Assembly (NCBI GenBank): GCA_910589105.1
Contig: CAJUST010000015.1
Coordinates: 1 to 64,000, forward strand
Source of the DNA: an uncultured Lachnospiraceae bacterium
GTDB lineage: Bacteria > Bacillota > Clostridia > Lachnospirales > Lachnospiraceae
Length of the DNA stretch: 64,000 nucleotides
Reading direction: 5' to 3'
In this document: positions 1 through 6,753 of the stretch, in pieces
Numbering within the stretch: position 1 is the stretch's first letter
Layout: every line of letters starts with the position of its first letter
Notes under the pieces: generated by a model
What the model was told of the DNA's origin: nothing
What the model saw: the letters and a program-made list of their open reading frames with translations, nothing else
Databases searched by the model: none
Position numbers and translations under genes: made by a program

Positions 1-7
1 TGCATAG

Positions 8-54
8 AAAAGGAGCTGCGCACTAATTACTTAGTGCGACAGCCCCTTTTTTTT
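8..54 (+). terminator. Intrinsic terminator of an upstream gene
   Basis: An inverted repeat with arms CGCACTAA (19-26) and TTAGTGCG (31-38) around a TTAC loop is extended by GCTG/CAGC and AAAAGG/CCTTTT pairs. A run of eight T follows. The A run on the left could also let it work on the minus strand. It ends a transcription unit lying left of the window. Confidence 0.85.
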
Positions 55-89
55 GTGGACAAAATGCACAAAAACACCCCTGCCATAAC

Positions 90-105
90 TTGTGAATTTT
101 CACAA
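90..105. promoter_or_regulatory. Palindromic operator-like site
   Basis: TTGTGAA and TTCACAA form a perfect 7-bp inverted repeat with a 2-bp spacer, placed just upstream of the -35 of the CarD-like gene. It resembles a Rex half-site pair (TTGTGAA..TTCACAA), but the canonical Rex site has a 4-bp spacer, so the match is not exact. A regulator bound here would sit directly upstream of RNA polymerase. Confidence 0.35.
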
Positions 106-120
106 AATTTTTAGAAGTTA

Positions 121-149
121 CTGACAAATCTGAAAAAATATGCTACGAT
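121..149 (+). promoter_or_regulatory. Sigma-A promoter of the CarD-like gene
   Basis: The -35 is CTGACA (121-126), the spacer is 17 bp, and the -10 is TACGAT (144-149) with an extended TGC in front. Transcription should start near 156, giving a 75-nt leader. Confidence 0.6.
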
Positions 150-172
150 GCAGAAAAGCAGTAGCAGAGAAG

Positions 173-206
173 AATCCGTTTCACACAGTTTAACGGATTA
201 TCTTTT
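173..206 (+). other. Leader hairpin upstream of the CarD-like gene
   Basis: AATCCGTT (173-180) and AACGGATT (192-199) can form an 8-bp stem followed by ATCTTTTT. It looks like a weak attenuator or terminator inside the 5' leader. It lies 7 nt before the ribosome site, so it could instead affect translation. No regulator is evident. Confidence 0.4.
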
Positions 207-230
207 TCCATGAAAGGAGGAAATCAGGAC

Positions 231-734
231 ATGTTTGAAAAAGATGAATATGTAGTTTACGGAAATTCAGGAGTATGCAAAGTAGTGGAAACGACAAAAA
301 TGAAGGTTCCGGGAGCAACAATGGACAAGCTGTATTATTCTTTGGAGCCGGTATACGATAAAGGCAGCCGTTTATTTGTTCCGGTAGACAGCAAGAAAGT
401 AAAAATCCGTCCGGTGCTTACGAAAAAAGAAGCGGATGCATTGTTAGGCAGGGTAAAAGAAATTGATGTTTTGTGGGTACAAGATGAAAAAAATAGAGAA
501 CAGACATATAAAGAAGCGATTCGCGCCTGTAGCTGTGAAGAATGGGTCAGAATCATTAAGACACTGTATATCCGCAAGAAAACAAGGCTTGCGGAAGGCA
601 AAAAAGTGACAAGCAGCGATGCGAAGTATCTTCATATGGCAGAGGAAAACCTGTATGGAGAACTATCCGTCGTGATGGGGATACCAAAAGACGAAATGGG
701 GGCGTATATTCTCAGTAAAGTTGACGAGGGATAA
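231..734 (+). CDS. CarD/CdnL-type transcription regulator
   Basis: The 167-residue protein begins MFEKDEYVVYGNSGVCKV, the hallmark start of the CarD/CdnL RNA-polymerase-interacting domain (Tudor-like fold shared with the TRCF RID). The rest, with EEWVRIIKTLYIRKK, is the helical C-terminal part. Family members bind the RNA polymerase beta subunit and stabilise the open promoter complex; this one should act in the cytoplasm as a global initiation factor. The start at 231 is chosen over the ATG at 210 because AAAGGAGG (213-220) lies 10 nt upstream of it and would lie inside the longer reading. It has its own promoter and leader hairpin and stands alone, followed by the folT riboswitch unit. Confidence 0.9.
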   Translation: MFEKDEYVVYGNSGVCKVVETTKMKVPGATMDKLYYSLEPVYDKGSRLFVPVDSKKVKIRPVLTKKEADALLGRVKEIDVLWVQDEKNREQTYKEAIRACSCEEWVRIIKTLYIRKKTRLAEGKKVTSSDAKYLHMAEENLYGELSVVMGIPKDEMGAYILSKVDEG

Positions 735-760
735 TTTTTGTGGAGTCAATCACTTTTAGG

Positions 761-789
761 TTGCAAGAAAGAAAAGAATGTGTTAAAAT
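761..789 (+). promoter_or_regulatory. Promoter of the folT riboswitch transcript
   Basis: TTGCAA (761-766), a 17-bp spacer, and TAAAAT (784-789) preceded by TGT. The predicted start near 796 places the riboswitch aptamer immediately at the 5' end of the RNA. Confidence 0.7.
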
Positions 790-807
790 AAGTTCCGTCG
801 AAAAATA

Positions 808-907
808 AAGCAGAGTAGGATCTGACGCGTTAAGTGCCGTATGAACGGGGAGTTGTCATATGGACGAAAAGAAAATCTTGCGGTGTCAGTTCCGCATCCC
901 GCTGCTG
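808..907 (+). promoter_or_regulatory. Tetrahydrofolate (THF) riboswitch
   Basis: The segment carries the conserved landmarks of the THF aptamer in order: AGAGTAG (812-818), the CGCGTTAAGTG block (826-836), GAACGGGGAGTTGTC (843-857), GACGAAAA, then GCGGTGTCAGTTCCGCATCCC (closing near 900). AGCAG (809-813) pairs with CTGCT (902-906) as P1. It lies directly upstream of a folate transporter gene, the classic target. No strong U-tract hairpin follows, so control of translation initiation is more likely than termination. Covariance-model scoring (Rfam THF) would confirm it. Confidence 0.9.
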
Positions 908-993
908 CATTATAGAGGTGGTTTCCCTTCTGTCAGTGGCATGATTTTATGATCGGCAATAAAAATCCGCGCTACGGAAGAAAGGAGGAGACC

Positions 994-1497
994 ATGCAGA
1001 CAAAGATAAATACAAAGTCAGTTTCCATTATTGGAATTTTAGTCGCCATGGAGATTATACTGGCCCGTTTTTCGGTACATACTTGGAATTTGAAAATCGG
1101 GTTTAGTTTCGTCCCGATTGCAGTGGCGGCTATTTTTTATGGCCCGGCTTGTGGCGGGCTTGTGGCGGCGATCGGCGATATTATAAGCGCATTTTTGTTT
1201 CCGGTTGGCGCATACTTTTTTGGGTTTACGTTTTCAGCGTTTTTGACCGGGGCAGTGTTTGGCTTATGTTTTCGGAAAAAAACCAGTTTTGGGACTGTGC
1301 TTTTGGCTGTCCTGATTGGACAGGGGCTTATCAGCCAGTGCCTGAATACGTTTTGGATTTCATTTTTATATGGAAGCCCGTATTGGCCGCTTTTTTTTAC
1401 AAGGATTTATCAAACTGCGGCAATGTCAGTTGTGCAGTTTGTATGTCTGTTTGCGATTGACAGAAAACTTGTGCCTGTCTTAAAAAGGTTTGAGTAA
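994..1497 (+). CDS. folT: Folate ECF transporter substrate-binding subunit FolT
   Basis: The 167-residue, very hydrophobic protein has about six membrane segments and the S-component layout of energy-coupling-factor transporters (GFSFVPIAVAAIFYGPACGG, then GDIISAFLFPVGAYF). S components capture the vitamin at the membrane and pass it to the shared EcfA-EcfA'-EcfT module, which is not in this window. The folate assignment rests mainly on the THF riboswitch 86 nt upstream. The start at 994 follows AAAGGAGG (981-988) with 5-nt spacing; the longer reading from 949 has no ribosome site. uppP follows after 72 nt, probably on the same transcript. Confidence 0.9.
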   Translation: MQTKINTKSVSIIGILVAMEIILARFSVHTWNLKIGFSFVPIAVAAIFYGPACGGLVAAIGDIISAFLFPVGAYFFGFTFSAFLTGAVFGLCFRKKTSFGTVLLAVLIGQGLISQCLNTFWISFLYGSPYWPLFFTRIYQTAAMSVVQFVCLFAIDRKLVPVLKRFE

Positions 1498-1569
1498 TGA
1501 CTTATAAAAATATGTCATAAGATAAAATAATTGCAAATGGCATACAAGGTTCCGGAGATGGAGGATACG

Positions 1570-2385
1570 ATGATAGAAATATTAAAAGCCGTTTTTTTTG
1601 GAATTGTGGAAGGGATTACAGAGTGGCTCCCGATCAGCAGCACAGGGCATTTGATTCTGCTGAATGAATTTATTGAACTGGACGTGTCGGAACAGTTTTT
1701 CAGCATGTTTGAAGTTGTGATTCAGTTGGGGGCTATATTTGCAGTTGTCCTTTTGTTCTGGAATAAAATCTGGCCATTTTCTGCCAATGAGAAAAATTAT
1801 ATAAAGCAAGATACTTTCATTATGTGGTTAAAAATAGCATTGGCCTGCGTTCCGGCGGCAGTTGTGGAAATTTTGTTTGGCGATGTGATTGAGGAAAAGT
1901 TTTATAATTATACAGTCATTGCGCTTGCCCTGATTTTGTTTGGAATTGCATTTCTTTGGATAGAAAACAGGAACAGGGGCAAAAGCCCGAAGATGGCCTG
2001 CATACCGGAAATTACATGGCAGACAGCGTTCTTTATCGGCATGTTCCAATTAATTGCGGCAGTATTCCCCGGAACCAGCCGTTCCGGCGCTACGATTCTG
2101 GGCGGGATATTGCTTGGCGTTGCGCGCCCCGTCGCGGCAGAGTTTACGTTTTTCCTCGCGATTCCCGTGATGTTTGGCGCAAGCCTTATGAAAGTGTTAA
2201 AATTCGGATTTGAATTTACTTCCTCAGAGTTAATTATATTAATAGCCGGAATGGCGACGGCGTTTCTTGTATCCATCGCCGTCATACAATTTCTTATGGG
2301 GTATATTAAAAAACATGATTTTAAGATTTTTGGGTGGTACCGGATTGCATTAGGCATTCTTGTGCTGGGATATTTTACGCTATGA
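1570..2385 (+). CDS. uppP: Undecaprenyl-diphosphatase UppP (BacA family)
   Basis: This integral membrane enzyme removes a phosphate from undecaprenyl pyrophosphate, recycling the lipid carrier for peptidoglycan and wall polymers, and gives bacitracin tolerance. Both signature motifs are present: EGITEWLPISSTGHLIL near residues 14-30 and PGTSRSGATI near residue 167. Length (271 residues) is normal. The start at 1570 is used because GGAGG (1560-1564) is 5 nt upstream and MIEILKAVFFGIVEG is the usual N-terminus; an upstream ATG at 1531 has no ribosome site. The stop overlaps the next start (ATGA), so the DNA glycosylase gene is translationally coupled. Confidence 0.95.
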   Translation: MIEILKAVFFGIVEGITEWLPISSTGHLILLNEFIELDVSEQFFSMFEVVIQLGAIFAVVLLFWNKIWPFSANEKNYIKQDTFIMWLKIALACVPAAVVEILFGDVIEEKFYNYTVIALALILFGIAFLWIENRNRGKSPKMACIPEITWQTAFFIGMFQLIAAVFPGTSRSGATILGGILLGVARPVAAEFTFFLAIPVMFGASLMKVLKFGFEFTSSELIILIAGMATAFLVSIAVIQFLMGYIKKHDFKIFGWYRIALGILVLGYFTL

Positions 2386-2897
2386 AAAAGAATGGGATAG
2401 AAACTCATGCAGTCCATGAATTTGGGCCGGTGTACGATGCGGATTCGAAAATATTAATTCTGGGAAGTTTCCCGTCGGTCAAATCCAGAGAAGTCCAGTT
2501 TTATTATGGGCATCCGCAGAACCGTTTTTGGAAACTCTTAGCTCTTTTGCTTCAGAAGAAAGAGCCGGACGGAATAGAACAGAAAAAAGAGTTTTTAAAA
2601 GAAAGCCATATTGCGGTCTGGGACGTCATAGAAAGCTGTGACATTACAGGTTCGTCAGACAGCAGCATCCGCAATGCGAAATTTAACGATCTGGACCAGA
2701 TTTTGCGTTCTGCCGACATTAAGGCAATTTATGCCAACGGAAAAAAAGCGGAACAGCTTTACAGGAAACATATTTTGCCCCTTACCGGACGGGATATTAT
2801 CGGGCTTCCGTCTACAAGCCCTGCAAATGCGGCGTTTACGATGGAACGTCTGATTCAGGGCTGGAAGCAGATATTAGAAAAAATTGAATGCCACTGA
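2382..2897 (+). CDS. DNA-deoxyinosine (hypoxanthine) glycosylase, MUG/UDG superfamily
   Basis: The 171-residue protein shows ILILGSFPSVKSREVQFYYG, the motif-1 region of the mismatch/uracil glycosylase superfamily, then HPQNRFWKLL, and near the C-terminus LPSTSPANA, the second substrate-pocket motif. This combination marks the hypoxanthine-DNA glycosylase branch, which excises deaminated adenine for base-excision repair. The start at 2382 overlaps the uppP stop by 4 nt. Its stop codon lies within the left arm of the following terminator. The coupling to uppP looks like operon economy rather than shared function. Substrate is inferred from family resemblance. Confidence 0.85.
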   Translation: MKKNGIETHAVHEFGPVYDADSKILILGSFPSVKSREVQFYYGHPQNRFWKLLALLLQKKEPDGIEQKKEFLKESHIAVWDVIESCDITGSSDSSIRNAKFNDLDQILRSADIKAIYANGKKAEQLYRKHILPLTGRDIIGLPSTSPANAAFTMERLIQGWKQILEKIECH

Positions 2898-2915
2898 TTT
2901 TTAGTGGCTTTTTTT
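2890..2915 (+). terminator. Intrinsic terminator of the folT-uppP-glycosylase unit
   Basis: GCCACT (2890-2895) and AGTGGC (2903-2908) form a 6-bp stem followed by seven T. The left arm includes the end of the glycosylase coding sequence, so the gene and terminator overlap. Confidence 0.85.
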
Positions 2916-2945
2916 CATTTGATAAAAAAGGAAAGGAGAAAACGA

Positions 2946-3449
2946 ATGTATGATGAATTGACGGAACAGGATATTGCAAAAATGAAAGAAGAAATCGAGT
3001 ACCGTAAACTAGTGGTGCGGAAAAATGCGCTAGAAGCAGTCAAGGAAGCGCGGGCGCATGGGGATCTAAGTGAAAATTTTGAATACCATGCCGCAAAAAA
3101 AGATAAAAACCAGAATGAAAGCCGAATCCGTTATTTGGAACGCATGATAAAAACGGCAAAGGTGGTATCTGCTCAGTCAAATGAAGATGAAGTCGGGTTA
3201 AACAATAGGGTGGAAGTGTTTTTCGAAGAAGACGAGGAAACGGAAGTGTTTACGCTTGTCACCACAGTCCGTGGAAATTCCTTAAAAGGAAGAATCAGCA
3301 TAGAATCCCCACTTGGCAAAGCGCTGTTTGGACGTAAAGCGGGAGAGCGGGTCAAAGTCGACGTAAACGAAAACTACAGTTATTATGTCCAGATTAAATC
3401 TATTTTAAAACAGGTCAATGATGAAGAAATCGCGATCCGGAAGTTCTAA
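2946..3449 (+). CDS. greA: Transcription elongation factor, GreA/GreB family
   Basis: The protein has 167 residues. The N-terminal coiled coil contains the signature DLSENFEYHAAKKDK, whose acidic tip enters the RNA polymerase secondary channel and stimulates cleavage of backtracked RNA. The C-terminal FKBP-like domain contains SPLGKALFGRKAGERV. The start at 2946 follows GGAAAGGAG with good spacing; the GTG at 2904 lies in the terminator of the previous unit and is rejected. The last 32 nt overlap the sortase gene in another frame, implying co-translation. GreA paralogues are common in Clostridia, so this may not be the only copy. Confidence 0.93.
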   Translation: MYDELTEQDIAKMKEEIEYRKLVVRKNALEAVKEARAHGDLSENFEYHAAKKDKNQNESRIRYLERMIKTAKVVSAQSNEDEVGLNNRVEVFFEEDEETEVFTLVTTVRGNSLKGRISIESPLGKALFGRKAGERVKVDVNENYSYYVQIKSILKQVNDEEIAIRKF

Positions 3450-4188
3450 AGCAAACTTGTTTTGTCTGCTGGCAGGCATATTGCTTACGGTAAGTTCTCT
3501 CTTTGGGCTTAAAAAATCGGCAAAAGAACCGGAAATAGGAAGAAGCGTCTATCAGAAGATAGAAGCGCAGGCAGTGAAACAGCAACAAGCGGACAAGCCC
3601 GAAAGCAATGAGTTTCAGAAGGTTCAAATTGATTTTAAGCATTTGTCCAAGATCAATAAAGACATTATAGGCTGGCTGTTATTCGATCAGAACGGAATCA
3701 GTTATCCGGTGGTTTTGGGGCGGGATAATGAAGAATACCTGTATCAAACGGCTGATAAAACAAAAAACCCGGCGGGCAGCATCTTTATGGACGCCTTATG
3801 CAGCGCTGATTTTGAGGATTCGCATACAATTATATATGGGCATAATATGCGCGATTTCTCGATGTTCGGCAAGTTAAAGCAGTATCGGTTAGAAGAAGGG
3901 TATTATGAAAAGAACCGCTTCTTTACAATTTATACGCCAAAGAAAATCCTGCGGTATGAGATTTTTGCATGGTATGAGGCGCCGGACGACGACAGTGTGT
4001 ACCAAGTCGGGTTTACGGCAGATCAGGCATTTGGCGGATTTGTCGAAAAAATGCGGCAAAGGAGTTTAAAAGAGACAGGCATTTTGGCGGATCAGTGGGA
4101 TAAAGTCGTCACGCTTTCCACCTGTTCGGGAGAGGGGCGCCGGTTTTTAGTGCATGGAAAGCGGATTTCTGCCACTCCTTACCCATAA
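3418..4188 (+). CDS. Class B sortase (orphan)
   Basis: The 256-residue protein has a signal-anchor helix near residues 12-30 and an extracellular sortase domain. The catalytic histidine is in IIYGHNM, the cysteine in TLSTCSGEGRRF, and the arginine follows in the GRRF segment; the extra region after the histidine and YPVV near the start of the domain fit class B. Sortases cleave a C-terminal sorting motif and attach the protein to peptidoglycan. It starts inside the greA gene (32-nt overlap, ATGATG). No sorting-signal protein is adjacent, so its substrate is unknown; the TPKTG protein ending at 38123 lies beside its own sortase. Confidence 0.9.
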   Translation: MMKKSRSGSSKANLFCLLAGILLTVSSLFGLKKSAKEPEIGRSVYQKIEAQAVKQQQADKPESNEFQKVQIDFKHLSKINKDIIGWLLFDQNGISYPVVLGRDNEEYLYQTADKTKNPAGSIFMDALCSADFEDSHTIIYGHNMRDFSMFGKLKQYRLEEGYYEKNRFFTIYTPKKILRYEIFAWYEAPDDDSVYQVGFTADQAFGGFVEKMRQRSLKETGILADQWDKVVTLSTCSGEGRRFLVHGKRISATPYP

Positions 4189-4207
4189 AAGGCAGTTTAT
4201 TTTTTGC

Positions 4208-4236
4208 TTGGATTTTTGTTTGGATTAAGGTATACT
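4208..4236 (+). promoter_or_regulatory. Promoter of the unknown gene/CysN-like operon
   Basis: TTGGAT (4208-4213), a 17-bp spacer, and TATACT (4231-4236), ending 33 nt before the start codon of the next gene. No operator-like repeat is seen. Confidence 0.5.
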
Positions 4237-4269
4237 GGGAATCAGAAAAGGAAAGTAAGGAGGCAGGGT

Positions 4270-4710
4270 ATGCGGCCGGAAGAATTAGTGCAGACATTAA
4301 TGAAAATGCAGAAAGAAACAGAAGCCGGAAAACTGAATTGGAGGCTGGAGGTTCAGACGACGGAACGGAATAAAGAGAAGTACACGGTTTCAGAAGATGG
4401 GCAGACATGGGAGATAGATGAATGTTATGTTTCCTATTGCTGTAACTACAGGGGAAAAGAATTTTGTATGATTACTTATGAAATGATTAAAAAATCAGGG
4501 GATTTCATTCATACGAATAATTATATTTTTCTGCCGCCGTCCGGCGTGCGTTTATTTTCCCTGCACACGCTGTTAGAACATAGCGTGGAACTAAATGCAA
4601 TGCTGGTTTCACAGGTTCATGTATTATGGGAATATCTGACAGGGCTTGCGAAAAAAGAAAGCAGCCAAGTGAAAATCCAAATTGGGGAAGCAACCGTGCA
4701 TATCGAGTAA
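4270..4710 (+). CDS. Uncharacterised protein upstream of a CysN-like GTPase
   Basis: I do not recognise a family. The 146-residue product is soluble, with no signal peptide or membrane helix, a charged N-terminal helical part, a central CYVSYCCNYRGKEFC stretch with four cysteines, and a C-terminal half with LPPSGVRLFSLHTLLEH. The start at 4270 follows AAGGAGG with 6-nt spacing; the reading from 4204 lies across the promoter. It ends 24 nt before the CysN-like gene and shares its promoter, so the two are probably expressed together and might act together. The clustered cysteines could bind metal or be incidental. Confidence 0.75.
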   Translation: MRPEELVQTLMKMQKETEAGKLNWRLEVQTTERNKEKYTVSEDGQTWEIDECYVSYCCNYRGKEFCMITYEMIKKSGDFIHTNNYIFLPPSGVRLFSLHTLLEHSVELNAMLVSQVHVLWEYLTGLAKKESSQVKIQIGEATVHIE

Positions 4711-4734
4711 AGGCAGACGGCAGGAGAAGGAGCT

Positions 4735-6597
4735 ATGGGGGAAGAAATAGGAAAAACGGGGAATTTGGATCGGGAAGCAGTTTACCGCATCCGGGAATTG
4801 TTTGCAAAGGGAAGGGAAGCGGATCTTTTCGAACAGGAAGCGGAGATGGAAGCTTTTATACGCCAATGGGCGAAGTTGGCCCTGTATCCGGAAATCCCTT
4901 TGTTGTCATTTGGGAAAGAGGGAAAAAGAACGGAAATTTCAGTCTGGGAACGGGAGCTGTTTTGGGCGCAAAAAAAGGCGGGGCAGGGGCAGTTTGTCCG
5001 AAAGCTGATTGTCTGCGGCGGGGTGGACGATGGCAAGTCGACTTTGATTGGACGGATTTTGTTCGAGACGAAAAGCGGGAAAGAGAGGGAGGACGTCTGT
5101 ACGGATCCGCTTTATCTGCGCAAGGACGGAAGCGTGGACTATGCGCTCCTTGCGGCGGCGACGGAAAAAGAAGCGCGCCAGGGAATTACGGTGGAGGCTT
5201 CGTATAGTTTTTTCTCGTGGCAGGGCAGTGGCTTTTTAATGGCGGACGCGCCGGGGCATGAAGAATATACGCATCATATGGCGGCTGCGGCGGCGAAGAT
5301 GGATTTGGCTGTCCTTGTTCTGGCGGCGAATAAAGGAATTGTGCCGCAGACGAGAAGGCATGCCCGCATCTGTTATTTTATGGGAATCCGAAGGATGGTA
5401 TTTGCCATAAATAAGATGGATATGGTATCTTATGGGGAAGCTGTTTTTCATCAAATATCCAAAGAAGTTGAGGAAATGATGGAAGAATATGGGGACTGTT
5501 CGTACCAGATTGTCCCGATTGCGGCAAAAGAGGGAGAGAATATGACGAAGCCTTCCGCTAAAATGGATTGGCGCAAAAATCTGCCCCTTCTTGCGGTTTT
5601 AAAAGAGGGGCAGGACATAAAGAGAGAAGACCCGGGCTGTTTTTGCATGGCAGTCCAAAGAATCTGTAAGCCGAGCCAGATGGCGGGCGCGAAAGTGGCG
5701 AAACGGGTGATTCAGGGCGAAGTGATAGGCGGCGAATTAAAGCAAAACGATCCGTTGTTTGTCTATCCGACCGGACAGCGGGCCACAGTCAGTAAAATTT
5801 ATGTCTTAGACAAAGAATCGGAAACGGCCCATTTTGGGGATGCGGTCGGGATTGAGCTGGACAGGGAGTTAGATGTGGCGCGGGGATATATTCTGTCGGG
5901 GGAGGACATACTGATGCAGACGGATCGGATTGAGGCGGATCTATTGTGGATGTCGGAAAACCGCTTAAGCCAAGGAAGCCGCTTTCAGGCGGAAATTGGC
6001 GCAATTCAGGTTCCGGCGGCTGTAACGAAAATTTATTACCAGACAGACGTCAATACCGGAGAACGCAGGCATACCGGACATTTGACGAAAAACGCAATGG
6101 CGCGATGCGAGCTTTATTTTCCGAAACAAATCACGGCTGCGTGTGAAAAGAACAACAGGAAGCTTGGGACGTTTTGCCTGCGGGATTTAAAATCACAGGC
6201 TTTGGCGGCGTGCGGCAACATCACGCATATGATTTCCGGCGAAGCGTGGAAAGAAGAAGCGTCGGAAGTGTCGAAAGAAGAACGGGAAGATGCAATGGGA
6301 CAGAAAGCGGGTCTTATTCTGTTTTCTGGCTCAGAGAATATGAAGAAACGGATCAATTACATAGAACGCCATCTGCTCCGTATGGGATTTCATACGGTAC
6401 AGACGGAAAGCAAAGGCGGCTTGCAAAAGCTTTTAGATGCGGGTCTAATTGTGCTGGCGGCGTTACAGCCGACAGAGCTTACGGAAGTAAAAAATCTTTT
6501 TCTAGGTCAAAATCGCGTTTTTGACTATACGAAGGAACTAGAGTCAGATGAAAAGGCAGCAGCTCTTTTAAAACTGTTATCTGTTCAGTTTTTATAA
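4735..6597 (+). CDS. CysN-like GTPase with degenerate CysC tail
   Basis: The 620-residue protein has an N-terminal extension of about 88 residues that I do not recognise, then an EF-Tu-like GTPase typical of sulfate adenylyltransferase large subunit: P-loop GGVDDGKS (95-102), DAPGHEEYTHHM, and NKMD specificity motif. Two beta-barrel domains follow (to about residue 490). The last 110 residues resemble APS kinase CysC (DAGLIVLAALQPTELTEV matches its lower half) but the Walker A GSGKS is replaced by SGSENMKK, so kinase activity should be lost. CysN normally needs CysD, the catalytic subunit; none is in the window. It could still support sulfate activation with a distant CysD, or have another GTP-driven role. 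Ribosome site GGAGAAGGAG supports the start. Confidence 0.8.
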   Translation: MGEEIGKTGNLDREAVYRIRELFAKGREADLFEQEAEMEAFIRQWAKLALYPEIPLLSFGKEGKRTEISVWERELFWAQKKAGQGQFVRKLIVCGGVDDGKSTLIGRILFETKSGKEREDVCTDPLYLRKDGSVDYALLAAATEKEARQGITVEASYSFFSWQGSGFLMADAPGHEEYTHHMAAAAAKMDLAVLVLAANKGIVPQTRRHARICYFMGIRRMVFAINKMDMVSYGEAVFHQISKEVEEMMEEYGDCSYQIVPIAAKEGENMTKPSAKMDWRKNLPLLAVLKEGQDIKREDPGCFCMAVQRICKPSQMAGAKVAKRVIQGEVIGGELKQNDPLFVYPTGQRATVSKIYVLDKESETAHFGDAVGIELDRELDVARGYILSGEDILMQTDRIEADLLWMSENRLSQGSRFQAEIGAIQVPAAVTKIYYQTDVNTGERRHTGHLTKNAMARCELYFPKQITAACEKNNRKLGTFCLRDLKSQALAACGNITHMISGEAWKEEASEVSKEEREDAMGQKAGLILFSGSENMKKRINYIERHLLRMGFHTVQTESKGGLQKLLDAGLIVLAALQPTELTEVKNLFLGQNRVFDYTKELESDEKAAALLKLLSVQFL

Positions 6598-6753
6598 AAA
6601 TTGAAATTGAGGGGAGGACGTATTGCATAGTGTGTGCAAAAATGGTATACTAATCCATAGGATCTTAACCCTTGTACCTTGACAATCTAATATATGGTAT
6701 TGTGTTTAGCTTTCTGGGGGGAGCAAAATAGAGGTTAATTTGTTGGAAAGAGG

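Noticed and set aside
949..993. Upstream start for folT at 949
   Set aside because: No ribosome site there, while AAAGGAGG precedes the ATG at 994; the extra residues do not look like a membrane protein start.
1908..2417. Minus-strand frame of 169 codons opposite uppP
   Set aside because: It mirrors the membrane-protein codons of uppP, has no family motif and no ribosome site.
4735..6597. Simple annotation as complete CysNC bifunctional enzyme
   Set aside because: The CysC part lacks the GSGKS Walker A motif and CysD is absent, so full sulfate activation cannot be claimed from this locus.
6661..6710. TTGACA at 6679 as promoter of the chemotaxis receptor
   Set aside because: No -10 box at 16-18 bp; the nearest TATTGT gives a 13-bp spacer. 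A sigma-28 pattern was not seen either.
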